Source: Phoenix dactylifera
Lineage: Eukaryota > Streptophyta > Magnoliopsida > Arecales > Arecaceae
Direction of reading: 5' to 3'
Length of the DNA: 64,000 nt
Assembly (NCBI RefSeq): GCF_009389715.1
Contig: NW_024067911.1
Coordinates: forward strand, 186,001 to 250,000
The position numbers were made by a program, and so were the translations under genes. Numbering within the stretch: the first letter of the stretch is position 1; each line of letters begins with the position of its first letter. Shown here in pieces: positions 44,679 to 56,143 of this stretch. The notes beneath the pieces are model-generated. The model was not told the DNA's origin. It saw only the letters and a program-made list of their open reading frames with translations, and searched no databases.

Positions 44679-45277
44679 TTACTAAAAGATTTTGAATCCT
44701 ATTTAGTTTGACATTAAATCAAGAAGGGCTGGTCGATCAATCCTCTTTAGTACTATTAATCTTCTTGTTTATTCATTTTGTTGCTTTTCTTTGTTTATGC
44801 TTTGATATTTTGTTCTTTTCTATTTCTTTTTTTTTGTTCTTATGTAAAATTCGACTGTCTCAATTTCCAAGTGATAGCACCAAGAACTCGAGTTCTTTTT
44901 GGAGTTCCTTGACAAATAACAACCGCTGTGTTGTCGTCGTATCGCATTATCGTGCCGTTGTTATGTTTGAGTTTTTTTGGCGAAACCACAATGCATTTAT
45001 GTCAAGCTCTATAATTCATAGTCTCATATAATATTGTGATTTTAAAGTACTTCAAAAGCTGCTTGCAGTATCCAACCAGTTAGCATTATGATTTTTTTCT
45101 TGCGGTGAATGGGTTAGGTCGCTCTTAACTTAGATTTTTTCTTTTTAACATGAAAATCATAACTATTTATTTCTTATCAGCAGCAGTATGGAGTAACAGA
45201 GTGCTACTTATGGTGTTAAAAGTGACAATGAGTGGAGCTTTTCTGCTGAGATAGTATTGTGAAGGACTGGAAGAAAC
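44679..45277. other. Right part of the split dispersed repeat, then PIG-Y-like upstream region
   Basis: 44679-44755 (TTTTGAATCCTATTTAGTTTG..., GGTCGATCAATCC) continues the repeat cut at 22741. The rest is T-rich. A TTTCTTATCAG acceptor-like site ends near 45180, so 45181-45277 may be the 5'-UTR part of the following exon. Confidence 0.5.
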
Positions 45278-45450
45278 ATGTCAGGACAGTCAATATCATT
45301 ACCTGTCCATTTGAAAGCAAATCATTTTTGGGGATTAATCTTTATTGTATTCGGGTTCATCTCATTTGTAGAATTTTCCTATGCTGCTATACTATCCAAG
45401 CTTCTTCCACAATCTGAGAATATATTTTTACCTGCCATTCAGAGTGACAG
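45278..45450 (+). CDS. Exon resembling the N-terminus of a PIG-Y-like membrane protein (partial)
   Basis: 57 codons from ATG 45278 to a donor GTATGA after AGTGACAG (phase 2). The peptide has one hydrophobic segment (HFWGLIFIVFGFISFVEFSY) followed by AILSKLLPQSEN and an IQSDR end. From memory, plant homologues annotated as GPI-N-acetylglucosaminyltransferase subunit Y share the FWG..F..FGF.SF and SKLLP pattern and continue with a YYCFLVPLTLPV second membrane helix. That family helps start GPI-anchor synthesis in the ER. No continuation exon was found downstream in the window, so this may be a gene fragment. The family call is from memory and is tentative. Confidence 0.45.
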
Positions 45451-46262
45451 GTATGAAATTATAGAAGATGTGCATATACTATCTTATCATCTTAGATTGG
45501 TCCTGAAATTAGCGTTATCTCACTAGCCATTTGAATTCCATTATTTTTGGATATGGATAATTCGTTGTTGAACATTGAAATATGAGTGTCATCTGTTTTT
45601 GCTTGTGTACTGTGAAGAGTGCATGGATGCCTCATTGTTAAAGTCTATTTGATAGCTTGGTATGCCATGATGTTTGGGCTTGACTTAGAAAATGATTTAG
45701 TGTGTAGCATCAGATATATTTTAAGAACGGGGTTGGCAACTAGTGACTTCAACTGTTGATAAGATGTGTTCAAAAATGTTATATCTACTAAGGCAAATAT
45801 AGGGAAGAAGATACTGCAAAGTTATGTGGATGGCAAGTTTGCCAATGCCTGCAGAAAGAAGTGATTTCAAGTGAGAAATCTAGGGAGAAAAAGGGGCAAT
45901 CAGAATTTGAAGATTCCGTTACTTTTATCTTCCAACATGCAGGAATTAGTGATTTGGCTGAAAAGCGTGCATTTGTTTTTGTCCTTCTTTTTATACCATG
46001 AGAGTACTGAAATGACTCAAACTCTTGATTTAATAGAATGAGTCTCTCTTTAGCATGCAAGGGGACAAGCTTTTTTTGTTGTTTTTTTTTTGCAGAGAGT
46101 CCAGAATAAAAAGCTTCGAGTTTATTCCCTCCTCCGTCCTCTTCGAGTTTATTCCTCCTCCGTCCTCTTCCTCCATTGTTTCTCTTTCTTTCTTTCTTTA
46201 TTTATTCCTCTATCTTCTCTATGCTTCCTTTTCTTTTGTCATTTCCCTCTTCTTTTCTTTAC
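45451..46262. other. Spacer between PIG-Y-like exon and MITE B
   Basis: AT-rich with no gene. At 46113-46165 a 26/27-base block (CTTCGAGTTTATTCCYTCCT...) is tandemly duplicated within a pyrimidine-rich stretch. Confidence 0.5.
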
Positions 46263-46742
46263 GGGCTCATTTGGTTCGCGAGAAGCATTTTCTCTCCTAA
46301 AAATATGATTTCTGGAAAATATATTTCTAGAAAGAGGATGCCTAGAAAAGTACTTTTGGCATGTTTGGTTGACCATGGGAAAATGATAAATTTTTAAAGT
46401 ACTTATGTTTGTTGACCATCCACTTTTCTAGAAAAGATATGTATAATTCCTATTATGCCCTTAATAAAATTAGATCTTTAATGACTCTTTAATACTTCTT
46501 TAATGCTGAAGGATCTTTTTAGAAAAAAATAAAAATAGAGTGATTCCCACCTCATGGGAAAGTAACTTTCCCATGTTTCTCATAAGAAAGACTTTTCCAT
46601 GAAATGTGGGAATCATATTCCCATGGGAATACAATTTTTTTCGTTTCTCTTCTTCGAAAACTCCAATCAAACAAGAGGCATCTCATTACTTTTCCGTTGA
46701 CCACACTTCCCTCATTCTTTTCCTGCGAAATCAAACGAGCCC
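46263..46742. mobile_element. MITE copy B
   Basis: GGGCTCATTTGGTTCGCG at the left and GCGAAATCAAACGAGCCC at the right are imperfect terminal inverted repeats. The flanking TAC (46260-46262 and 46743-46745) is the 3-bp target duplication. The interior matches copy C in inverted orientation and contains short TCATGGGAAAG palindromes. Confidence 0.88.
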
Positions 46743-46745
46743 TAC

Positions 46746-48118
46746 ATTGTTCTCAACCCTTCCCATCGTGCACCGGCCCTGCTTCTTATGTCAGTTATAC
46801 TGGTCCTCACTTTGTGAAGCTTTCTAAGTGTTAAAAGTGGCTACAGAGTGCCGTTCTTGCAATTAAAACAAAACTAAATCCAACATCAAAAAGAGTTATT
46901 GTCTGTAATTGTAGCTCTTTTTTTAGAATTCTCTGACCTCTTCAATTCATTCTTGCAAGAGATGTACCCACACATCCAAGTAGTCCGTAGCTAAAGGTTG
47001 TAGATCTTATGTCACATTTTTGCAAAACCCTGATGAGATTCAAAACCCGATGAGTACCGTGATCTATTGAGACTTTCTTGCATTTTTGGTTGGGATGACT
47101 AACCAGAACCTCTGGCCAGGCAAGTACCTTAAACTGGAAGGAGCGGAAGCCCCAGTGGAAAGAAATTCAGATCTCACCAGCTAGTAAATTTTGTGTCTTA
47201 TCTTCTGCATGCTTGGAAGGCAGTAGTGTTCAGGAATTTATTTTGATCACTCAATGGGTATCATTTCATTATTGTTCAAGTGTAGATCTGATGCCTGCTT
47301 ACATGGATACATGACAGTTTTGCAAGGTTTTGTTTAAGTGTAGATCTGATGTCTGCTTACATGGAGACATGATAGTTATGCAAGGTTTTGTTCAAGTGTA
47401 GATCTGATGCCTGCTTACATGGATACATGACAGTTATGCAAGGTTTTGTTTTAAGTGTAGATCTGATGCCTGCTTACATGGATACATGACAGTTATGCAA
47501 GGTTTCATCACACACATGGACTCCAGTATCGGAATCTGAAGCTAACAAATTATGGCTGCAACCATAATATTTCCTCATCACCTCTTTGATAAATGGACAT
47601 CAAAAGGAATTTGGAACTAATATGGTTGGTAGATTTAGACCTAGTTTGATATTGCTATAGGTGGTAGAACTTTTTTGTCTTTGGAGCTTTGAGCAGCATA
47701 GCTTTTAATAAAAAACTATTTGCTATTTGGTAACTAGATCTCTGAAGTGCTGGAAAGCTTTAATATTTATTTGATAACGGAACCGGATCTTATGCAGGCT
47801 GATTAGTTTGGCTCGAGAAAGATCTACAAATAAACAGTCGGAACTAGATCGAGGATCCTGGGATGAAGTCTGAACTACTTTTCAGGCAGAAATTCTAATT
47901 TTATGAAACCTCATGGTTTAGTATGGTATCTTTCTTAATTTTGGAATTTTTCTTAATCAGTAGGCTCTGATGTAGGGTAAGGTAGGTATTGTGTTGATGA
48001 CTGAGTTTCTTGATTAGTTGAGTTATTAAGTGTGTATGCTCATAAGCCAGGGGGTGCTTGTTTGATGCACAGAAAAATATTTTCTTTGTGAGACCGGACA
48101 AAGGATTAGTGCCATTTA
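46746..48118. other. Spacer between MITE copies B and C
   Basis: No gene seen. Apart from the 58-bp tandem repeat at 47275-47506 it is featureless AT-rich sequence. It forms the loop between two long inverted MITE copies. Confidence 0.5.
47275..47506. repeat. 58-bp tandem repeat, 4 copies
   Basis: Units starting TTCAAGTGTAGATCTGATGC followed by CTGCTTACATGGATACATGACAGTTATGCAAGGTTTTG begin at 47275, 47333, 47391 and 47449. Copies 3 and 4 are nearly identical; copy 2 has GTCTGC and GGAGACATGATAG variants. Confidence 0.95.
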
Positions 48119-48600
48119 GGGCTCGTTTGGTTCGCAGGAAAACGAGGGGGGGAAAGTGTGGTCAACGGGAAAGTAATGAAATGCCTCTTGTTTGGTTGGA
48201 GTTTTCAAAGGAGAGAGATGGGAAAGTGGTATTCCCATGGGAATATGATTCCCACATTTCATGGGAAAGTCTTTCCCATGAGAAACATGGGAAAGTTACT
48301 TTCCCATGAGGTGGGAATTACTTCTTTTTTATTTTTTCCCAAAAAGACCCTTCAGCATTAAAGAAGCATTAAAGAGGCATTAAAGACCTAATTTTTATTA
48401 AGGGCATAATAGGAATTATACATAACTTTCCTAGGAAAGTGGATAGTCAACCAAACATAAGCACTTTGGAAATTAGTCACTTTCCCATGGTTAACCAAAC
48501 ATGTCAAAAGTACTTTCCTAGGTATTCTCTTCCTAGGAATATGATTCCCAGGAATCATATTCCTAGGAGGGAAAATACTTCCCGCGAACCAAACGAGCCC
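48119..48600. mobile_element. MITE copy C (best preserved)
   Basis: GGGCTCGTTTGGTTCGC at the left and GCGAACCAAACGAGCCC at the right are perfect 17-bp inverted repeats. TTA flanks both sides (48116-48118 and 48601-48603). The 482-bp interior has no coding capacity and many CCCATG/CATGGG palindromes. TTA duplications and long inverted ends fit Tourist-like PIF/Harbinger MITEs. Confidence 0.92.
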
Positions 48601-48603
48601 TTA

Positions 48604-50494
48604 AAGAGTTGGTGTGATACACAGCAAGTGGTTGAACATGAAGTTGCGAGACACAGTAGGTGGTTGAGCAGTAAGTTGATAAGCCAAGAACTTTTTTATG
48701 AAGCATTTTTCACCAATCAGTCCATGCCTTCCTCCTTTATGTCGCAAGGAGAGACTGTTATTACATGGAGAATCCGCTTTGTGAATAAAGTAGATATAAA
48801 TCCAGGGTGAGCCTTGTGCTTGCCAAGTGGATCTAATTATAAATGAAAAGGTACTACTTATTCTAGTTAAACCTGCTTATGCCTAGAATAACTGTGAAAG
48901 TGAGAGGTAGCTATGATTTATTCATTGTGTTTGTTTATTCCTACTTCCAATCCTTTGCCGATATTTCTTTGTGGAAATTTTAGCGACAAAAATGAGAATT
49001 TAAAAGGAGCAAGTATTCGTATTTCACTTCTTTTTCTTGAATGAAATGCAATCCTAAATTATTTAAATGCCATCAAATTGTCCTATAGGATCTTAAAAAT
49101 ATAACACTTAGTAAGCTTCTAGCAAATGAACAAGATATCATCTTGTGGTTACAAAAAAGCAGGCTTTAGGTAAAAGTAATTTTATTCAAAATCTTGGCAA
49201 TAGAAATAATCAACACCAAAGGAAAATCAGGTGAGCAAGCTTAGCTTGTTTATGGCAACAGATAAATAGGACATTTGTTTACTAAAAATGATAAACAATT
49301 ATAGCATTTAAGTCTTGGATTATCTGCTATACTAGCCAAACACCTGAGACTATGACTTTATAAACAAACTATACAATAAACTGGGCAAACATTCATGAAA
49401 GTATCAACTACAAGTTTAAGCCTCCTTCGGCCATCAACTTAATTTAAGGTGTGTTTGGATATTTGCAACTAGGTTTAGATGAATCTGGACTATAAGAAGT
49501 AGTTTCTTTTAGTGTTTGGATTGCTGTAAGTTGATGAAATTCCTGTGAGTCAAACTACGTTTGGAGGTCCATGTGCAGAATTTTGTTTTATAGCCAAATT
49601 GATCGTAAGGCAAACTGCTGCAACTAGAAAAATCTTTGGAAGCATCTTTATGATGGGTTTAAATCCTAGCAAGGTTATTGGCCGGTGCAGACAATTCATA
49701 CCATTTTTGTAATACAACCAAGTACATCTATAGTTATCAAATACAGGCACACAAATATGTCATGTTATTTTCCTGCAACTACAAAACCACTACATCAAGC
49801 ATTGAAATTATAGCTGTAAATGCAACAACTACACCCAAATATAATCTTATTTAAATGCATTTCTTATTTACAGATATCCAAAGACTATCTAAATGATTAT
49901 AATCTTGTCCAAAGGTAGTTCGATGTGCTCTTTTTTATCACGAATTTTTGCATATGATGAAGCACCATGTAGGCCTTAATGATGATGGGAACGACCCAAC
50001 AACATTCTCGAATGACGCTCTTCTTGACTCTCATGCGAGCACAAGCCATGATGCATCCAATTGATAGCCTCGTATTCTATAATATGGGCAGTATTGCATA
50101 TCTTATTTTATTGCATATTGTCAAGTTAACATGCTATCATGTGTGTGATTGGAGCTAATACTAAGAATAATTGCCACATAGGGTTGGTTAATTGAACAGT
50201 TACATGACAGATGTCCTTAAGCATTTCTTATTATAAATTTAGATAAATTCAAAATTATTTTCAACTATATCCTGCCAAGTTAGCATGTGAGAACAACCAC
50301 ATACTATAGTGTTCAATAGTCTTGCATTCCTGCTTAGATGACCCTCCATTCAAAAACTATTGAAATAATGATGTGATGGCAATGATGATGATGATAGGCA
50401 CCAACTATCATACCTACCTCCATAATAGGCTATTGCTGGTGGCCTCACACTTATTTTCTAGCCTTTTATATAATATATATAAATCATCAATTGT
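48604..50494. other. Spacer, no gene seen
   Basis: AT-rich sequence without recognisable coding regions. GGTGTGTTTGGATATTTGC near 49449 and an inverted-like CAGATATCCAAAGAC near 49872 hint at another degenerate MITE, but the ends do not match well enough to call it. Confidence 0.4.
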
Positions 50495-50800
50495 CACATA
50501 CTTCCCCCGTTCAAGCCCTGACGTCCTCATCAGGCTAAGGGTTCAAATCCATTCAAATCTAATCACAAACACCACGATCGGTCCGTGGTCAATCCCAATG
50601 GATCCGTGCTGCAGTGTCTCCTAGTTCACATAAGTTATGGGCCGGGTCCGCTCTGATACCATTTGTAACAACCCAGGACCTCATCCAAAATGGCTAGCCG
50701 AAAGTTATTATTTGGGTTCGTTGATCCTGTATAAGTACCCAAGATCTACCCAGCAAATAACCGATGTGGGACTAAACACACGCCCGCACAAGTCCTCACA
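50495..50800 (-). mobile_element. TRIM copy 1, truncated
   Basis: An LTR (50664-50800, TGTAACAACCCAGGACC...AAGTCCTCACA, 137 bp) lies next to GCTCTGATACCA, the reverse complement of the initiator-Met primer site. The preceding 170 bases match the internal part of copy 2 (TCAGGCTAAGGGTTCAAATC, CACGATCGGTCCGTGGTCAA, GCAGTGTCTCCTAGTTCACA). The other LTR is missing. LTRs under 150 bp with a short non-coding interior define a TRIM. Confidence 0.75.
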
Positions 50801-50807
50801 AAAATAA

Positions 50808-51020
50808 TGGGGCTGATGCAATTACAAACACCATGCAATGCACGGACTGCTATGTTTGTGGGATTGGTTGACCTCTCTAGCCCAAGTTTGAACGAAAGAG
50901 AATCCCGACTCTTCGAGTACTATTAATCATGTGCCCATTTATAAACAGATTTAGAATCCTCTTCATTTTGGTATTAAGTGAAGGAGGGATAGTTGATCAA
51001 TCATGGTCATCCCTCTCCAG
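50808..51020. repeat. Second copy of the dispersed repeat split by the Copia element
   Basis: ATGCAATTACAAACACC, ACGGACTGCTATG, TACTATTAATCATGTGCCC, TAGAATCCTCTTCATTTTGG and GTTGATCAATC appear in the same order as in 22610-22741 plus 44679-44755. This gives an outgroup for the empty Copia site. Confidence 0.7.
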
Positions 51021-52566
51021 TTCAATGCCAAACTAGAGAGGATCAAAAGTCTTTACAAAATTATATTGCATCCGTAGAATGCTCTCTCGCACATGAAGGG
51101 TATATATTTTTTTTTATTTGTGTCATAACCATTAATATAAGTTATTTTAGTTGAAAAATATATTGAATTAGGATTTAATAAAAAGGAATTTTACTCAATT
51201 TCTGCCACTAGGGAAAATCAATGCCACTAGAAAGGAATTGGAATGGGCTCGTCTTGTTTATTATTGCAGTTATATATTCTAATATGATGAATTATTTGTT
51301 ATAGTGGCAAACAAAACCATGACTTTATATACCATCCATGTAATACATGGGTCAAATAGTTATAAAGATGTTTCTATTAGAAAACAATTTGACTTGGTTG
51401 ATGTCGCGCATGCGATGATTGATGAAAGAAAAAGTGGGCTCTTTTTTATTCCTCGACAATGAGGACTTAAAATCTGTCATATGATTTAAATGTTTGGCTA
51501 AAACATTAGAGATGTGTTGAGGTAGTTTGTCCATAAACTTTTGAAAATTATTTCATGCTTCATTCATATAATAATGATCATTATCTAAATGAGAATAACA
51601 GTTATCATATGAATCATACGCTTATTATGATAATTATCATCATAGAAACAATGATAATAACAAATGAAGAATGAAGAATGAATTGAGAAATACCATGAAA
51701 AAGTGATTAAGAACTACTAGATAAATTCTAGGGTATGTTGAACCTACACTCTAGAGAAAAGAAAAGAAAAAAAAGTACATTGGATAGCCTTAGAAGCCTT
51801 GTCCATTTTTGTGAATATCCATTGAATGTGTATAGATGGTGAGAGATCATGAATGGAGCCTCTTTTCCTTATTATAATGTAGATTGATAGTTATTTCCAT
51901 CAATAACTAGATCTTTTATTTATTGCACTTGGGTGGTTGTCGATTGTTTTCCTATACAGATAACTTTTTTGTGCAACTAACTTTCTCTAGGTAGTTGACT
52001 CTAGCAATAAACTATCTATGTATTGTCTTTTGTGTAAATAACAAGTTGCTAACCTTGATCCATCCAATTGCAAAGATATAATTGATTAATTAAATCTTGG
52101 TCGATATAATTACCGACCACTTTTTTGTAGTTGGTTGATGATCCATTAATTTTTAAAAGGTACCAAGCAAATGAGCTTGTATTTCAATTTAAGTTACATG
52201 TAGTCGGAATTGCATGTAGTTTAGTAGCGGATAGGTGATTTTATTATATTTGAAAAGTTATTGCTGAAGATGATATAGTTATACTTATCTTTTAGTTTGA
52301 AAGGCTAGAACTAGAGGTTTTATGTTTAATGGAACTGCATGGTTGCAAGAAACTACAAGAAATGCAGGCATCTGACGAATTAAGACCATGAACTTACCCT
52401 ATTTTTGGTGTGTTTTTTTTTTGGATATAGTTTATGGTTCCTACATATCATTAAGCATCATATAACCATTGTGTTGGGAACCCCTAAACCCTACATGAAT
52501 AATGCTTGTTTTAGCTCTTCTTAGGCACAAGCAATGACCTAGGAATCTCGGTCCAAGTCGCATCTC
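51021..52566. other. Spacer, no gene seen
   Basis: AT-rich sequence without coding potential or a clear repeat. 51550-51680 has many ATGATNATTATCA-like self-complementary words. Confidence 0.4.
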
Positions 52567-52569
52567 TTA

Positions 52570-52712
52570 GGACTCGTTTGGTTTGTGGAAAAAAAGGAGA
52601 AAATGTATAGTCAACGGAAAAACAAAGAGATACCTCTTATTTGGTTGAAGTTTTCAAAGAAGAAAGATAGAAAAGTAGCATTTCTATGAAAATAAGATTC
52701 TCGAATGAGTCC
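52570..52712. mobile_element. MITE copy D, 143-bp internal-deletion form
   Basis: GGACTCGTTTGGTTTGTGG at the left and GAATGAGTCC at the right are flanked by TTA on both sides (52567-52569 and 52713-52715). The interior matches one end of copies C and E (GTCAACGGAAAAACAAAGAG, TTTGGTTGAAGTTTTCAAAG) and then jumps to the other end. Confidence 0.8.
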
Positions 52713-52715
52713 TTA

Positions 52716-55700
52716 TTGTCTCACTAGAAATAATAGCAAAAATGACCACTGCTACATATCATGTGCTTAGTATCTAGTGGTGTCTGGGCACATTTTACCG
52801 AATCCCATTCTCCAACTCTTACGCAGGACGTGCAACCTAAGCACTTTAACATTTTCTATTAAGAATTGATTGATTTTGATTTGAAGTTGTTTCATTTTTA
52901 AATGATGTACTACCATATTAGCATGTGAGAATTGTCCAACAAAATAGTGAAGTTATTTATAAAATAGTATTTTTTTTGAGGGAGAAGGTGGGTTATACCA
53001 TTTTACTATAAATACATTTCATTCGAGTACAAAATATCCTGAAATTGAATAGAGATCCAAGATAAATTCTCCTAGATAGTATTCGCAAAATAACTGGCCA
53101 CATATGATTCCACCTAATCTATAGCATCACTCACCTCTCTAAAGATATGAGTCACCTCGAGACCCTCTAAATCCCAATGATGCTCCAACTATACATTGAT
53201 AATGGACAAAATCTTAATATTCACTGCACATAAATTCATACATAGTTAGATGCCCCTTGATCTATATAAATTTCAGAGAAAATAAAAAAATAACAAAAAC
53301 AAGAACTAGGTAGTGGAGAGCTACAGTCATGCTTCGGTTCACTATATACTAGCAAGTAATCCCTGCATGCAATGTAGGATTTAGTTAAACAATATGAAAA
53401 ATTAATAGAGTGGTAAGGATCAGCAAAATTTATAGTTAAACATTGGATGATACATAAAATGCTAATAAGTTTTTTTGAAATGATCGGACTCGGAGCTCAC
53501 TTTCCAAGGGAGAAGACGCAAGTGAAACTTCTTCTCATAATTTATAATTTTTGCATTAAGACTAAAGATAAGCCCTTAATTTTGCATTGAAAATGGAAAT
53601 AATCTCCACCAAGAATCGCAAGAAATTAATGATGGTTGTATTGTTACAACCATAAAAAAGATACAATGTTCTTCTCATAGATCTCCCTACTTTGCTTACA
53701 ATCCTATTTCACTCGGACCACCTAATATGTGTGATATCATTATCAAGCAGCTTGTGCCGGAAAAGATCAAGCCTCTTTTTTGAAAAAAAATAGAGGAAGG
53801 GGGTGGAGGGTGTTTAAAAATAGTCAAACCGCCTTGGGCTCTCCAAGCATGATATATTTTTATAAAAGGAAAGGTAGAAATCACAACAATACATACATCT
53901 ATTGTAGAACTACAACTATATTTGATTCTTTCCTAGAGAAAAAAGAAATTTGTCATTATAACATCAAGTGGAAATTCCAAACACAGAATTCAATCCATTG
54001 AAAAGAGGAATCTCAAACAAACTCTAACTAACATAAAAAACTATATTAGAGTAATCATTTTATCCAACTCCAAAAAAATGTAAACAGGAGACTAAAAAAG
54101 AAAAATGAAGGAATGAGATTATAAAATATGGGAGGAGGAAGTGTTACCATTTGGAAGAGAGGAACAGAAAAACTCAAGCCGTAACCTTTGTTAGAATTTC
54201 TATAGCCATTGCCTAGAATAGAACGCTCATCTTCTCTTGAATACCTAGAGGAAACACCAAATCTTGCCAAGAATCGAAAGAGAGAGTGTGAGAGATAGAG
54301 GGGAGAGAGTGTGAGAGATAGAGGGGATCGGCGGTGAGAGTTTTAGTTATTCCGGCTTGGCAGCCTTGTAAATTTTGAAAGACCTCCTTCGGCATCTATA
54401 GATTGTATGTCTCTATCCTCCTTCTATGTCCTACACAAGAAGAGAGTAGGTAAAGAGACTTCGCGAGCTCTTTAATGGTAATGACGATATTGGGATTTTC
54501 CCCAAGAAACCCCTAAAGACTGGAGCAAAAAGAGCGATAAAGAAGGAAGATAGAGCAATTAGGGTTAGGATTTCGAATGAAGAGAGGAGGGGGTTCAAAT
54601 CCCTCCAAGAAAGTGGGGAGATGGAGAGAGAAGAGGGAAGAGGGGTGAAGAGAGCAAAGAGAGGGTTTTGAAGGAAATAGGATGGTGGTGGTGGTAGTCT
54701 TCGGGTAGAGGGAGAGAAATAGGAGAGGGCTACCACCCCCTATCTCTCCAAGCCATGCTTGGCTGGTTAGGCGTCCGTCTCCCTCTACGCTGCTAACCAA
54801 AGATAGATTGTAGTCACCAAGGAAAAAAGAGGTTGCCGGTGCATCTAGAGCTTAACATATGGCGTTTGAGGAGAGGGGGGAGCTAAACTCGTGGCTAAAT
54901 AAGGATATGTCGTTGTCACCAAGAAAAAAAAAAGAGGCACATGGTGCATCCGTTGCTCAACACATGGCACATTAGGAGGATACTAAACTTTTCTTTAGGG
55001 CCATTTTTTGTTAGGTAAATATTACGAAAAAATTGATTAACTTTTCTATTAATCTTCCTATGCACTTCTCTAGCTAGATAAGTTATTTTCTCATAAATAA
55101 TATTTATCCCCTAAATAAAAGAAAAGTATTACCACCGAGGAGGTGGTAAGTCATTTTCAAAATAACTCTATTTGTTTTATTCCTAAAATACTCCTAACCT
55201 CATAATAATAATATTATTATAATATAATATTATATTTATTATTATATTGTATAATACAATATAATATAATATATTATATATTATAATAATATAACATATA
55301 ATAAAATAATATATATTATCATATAAATAATATATATATATTTTGCTAAACGTATAAATAATATATTATTATTATAACATAACATATTATTACAATAATG
55401 TATCATATTCTAATATAATATAATATAATATTATTATAATATCATAGTACATTATAATATAATATATTACCTATATAATACAATATTATATATAATAATT
55501 TATCTATTTTCTATTATGGAAAATAGAGAAAGAATATGGATCAATAGATTTCGGAACTATTTTTTAATACATAAAATAATATAAATTAATTATTTTTTAC
55601 CTAAATATTGTTTGGAAAATATTTATGCAGAAAAATATAGGTTTTCGGTAGGTCTTCTACCCTGGGCCTGTGGATCTAGATTTTGAAATCGTCAACATCG

Positions 55701-55840
55701 CGGCGGGATCCCGGACGTTGGCATGGAAGATTGTTCAACATCATGGCGGTGCAGGATGTATTTCTCTATGAGAAGAAAGTTGACAAATTCGCTCTTCTGA
55801 CCCTCCCACTACTTCCCGTCCTGATCGCCGGCCGAAACAA
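52716..55840. other. Spacer upstream of the Ca2+-ATPase gene
   Basis: No host gene seen. 54279-54326 has a tandem pair of a 23-base GAGAGTGTGAGAGATAGAGG unit. 54814-55015 is an imperfect tandem duplication (GTCACCAAG...AAAGAGG...GGTGCATC...) with a period near 102 bases. 55180-55500 is an AT-only tract of ATAATATAATATTAT-like sequence. ORFs on the reverse strand at 54431-54800 are Leu/Ser/Pro-rich and resemble nothing I recognise. Confidence 0.45.
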
Positions 55841-55845
55841 ACGCC

Positions 55846-55862
55846 ATATGCATATAAAAAAA
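55846..55862 (+). promoter_or_regulatory. TATA-like box of the Ca2+-ATPase gene
   Basis: GCATATAAAAAAATCG lies about 115 bases before the ATG at 55967, a suitable distance for transcription starting near 55880. It is assigned from position and sequence only. Confidence 0.45.
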
Positions 55863-55966
55863 TCGTGGCTTTCGAAGGGGGGAAAGCTTTTAATAAACTC
55901 TGACCCCTAGCTCGGAATCCCTCCAGCGCAAAAAAAAAAAAAAAGGTCGCGAGGGGCGGGGCGGAG

Positions 55967-56143
55967 ATGGAGGAGTTCCTGAGGAAGAACTTCGATGTGC
56001 CGCCGAAGAACCCGTCGGAGGAGGCGCAGCGCCGGTGGCGGAGCCAGGTGGGGAAGATCGTCAGGAACCACCGGCGGCGGTTCCGCATGGTCCCCGATCT
56101 CGACAAGCGCTCCGAGTCCCAGGCCAAGCAGCGCAAGATCCAG
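55967..56143 (+). CDS. Autoinhibited Ca2+-ATPase, first coding exon (partial)
   Basis: 59 codons starting MEEFLRKNFDVPPKNPSEEA and ending KQRKIQ at a CAG|GTCCCT donor (phase 0). The wording matches the N-terminus of plant type IIB calcium pumps, such as rice 'calcium-transporting ATPase 3, plasma membrane-type' (F-D-x-P-x-KNPSEEAQRRWR, then IV-x-N-x-RRRFR-x-VPDL). The Trp/Arg-rich stretch at about residues 23-40 (RRWRSQVGKIVRNHRRRFRM) is the calmodulin-binding autoinhibitory region. Calmodulin binding there releases the pump, which exports Ca2+ from the cytosol. The exon is strongly GC-rich compared with its surroundings, as is usual for monocot first exons. The pump core, with its P-type DKTGT motif, is not in the window and should lie to the right. 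Confidence 0.85.

Noticed and set aside
54431..54800. Leu/Pro/Ser-rich reverse-strand ORFs that might be a signal-peptide-bearing protein
   Set aside because: They mirror purine-rich GAGAGGG sequence on the + strand and show no conserved motif.
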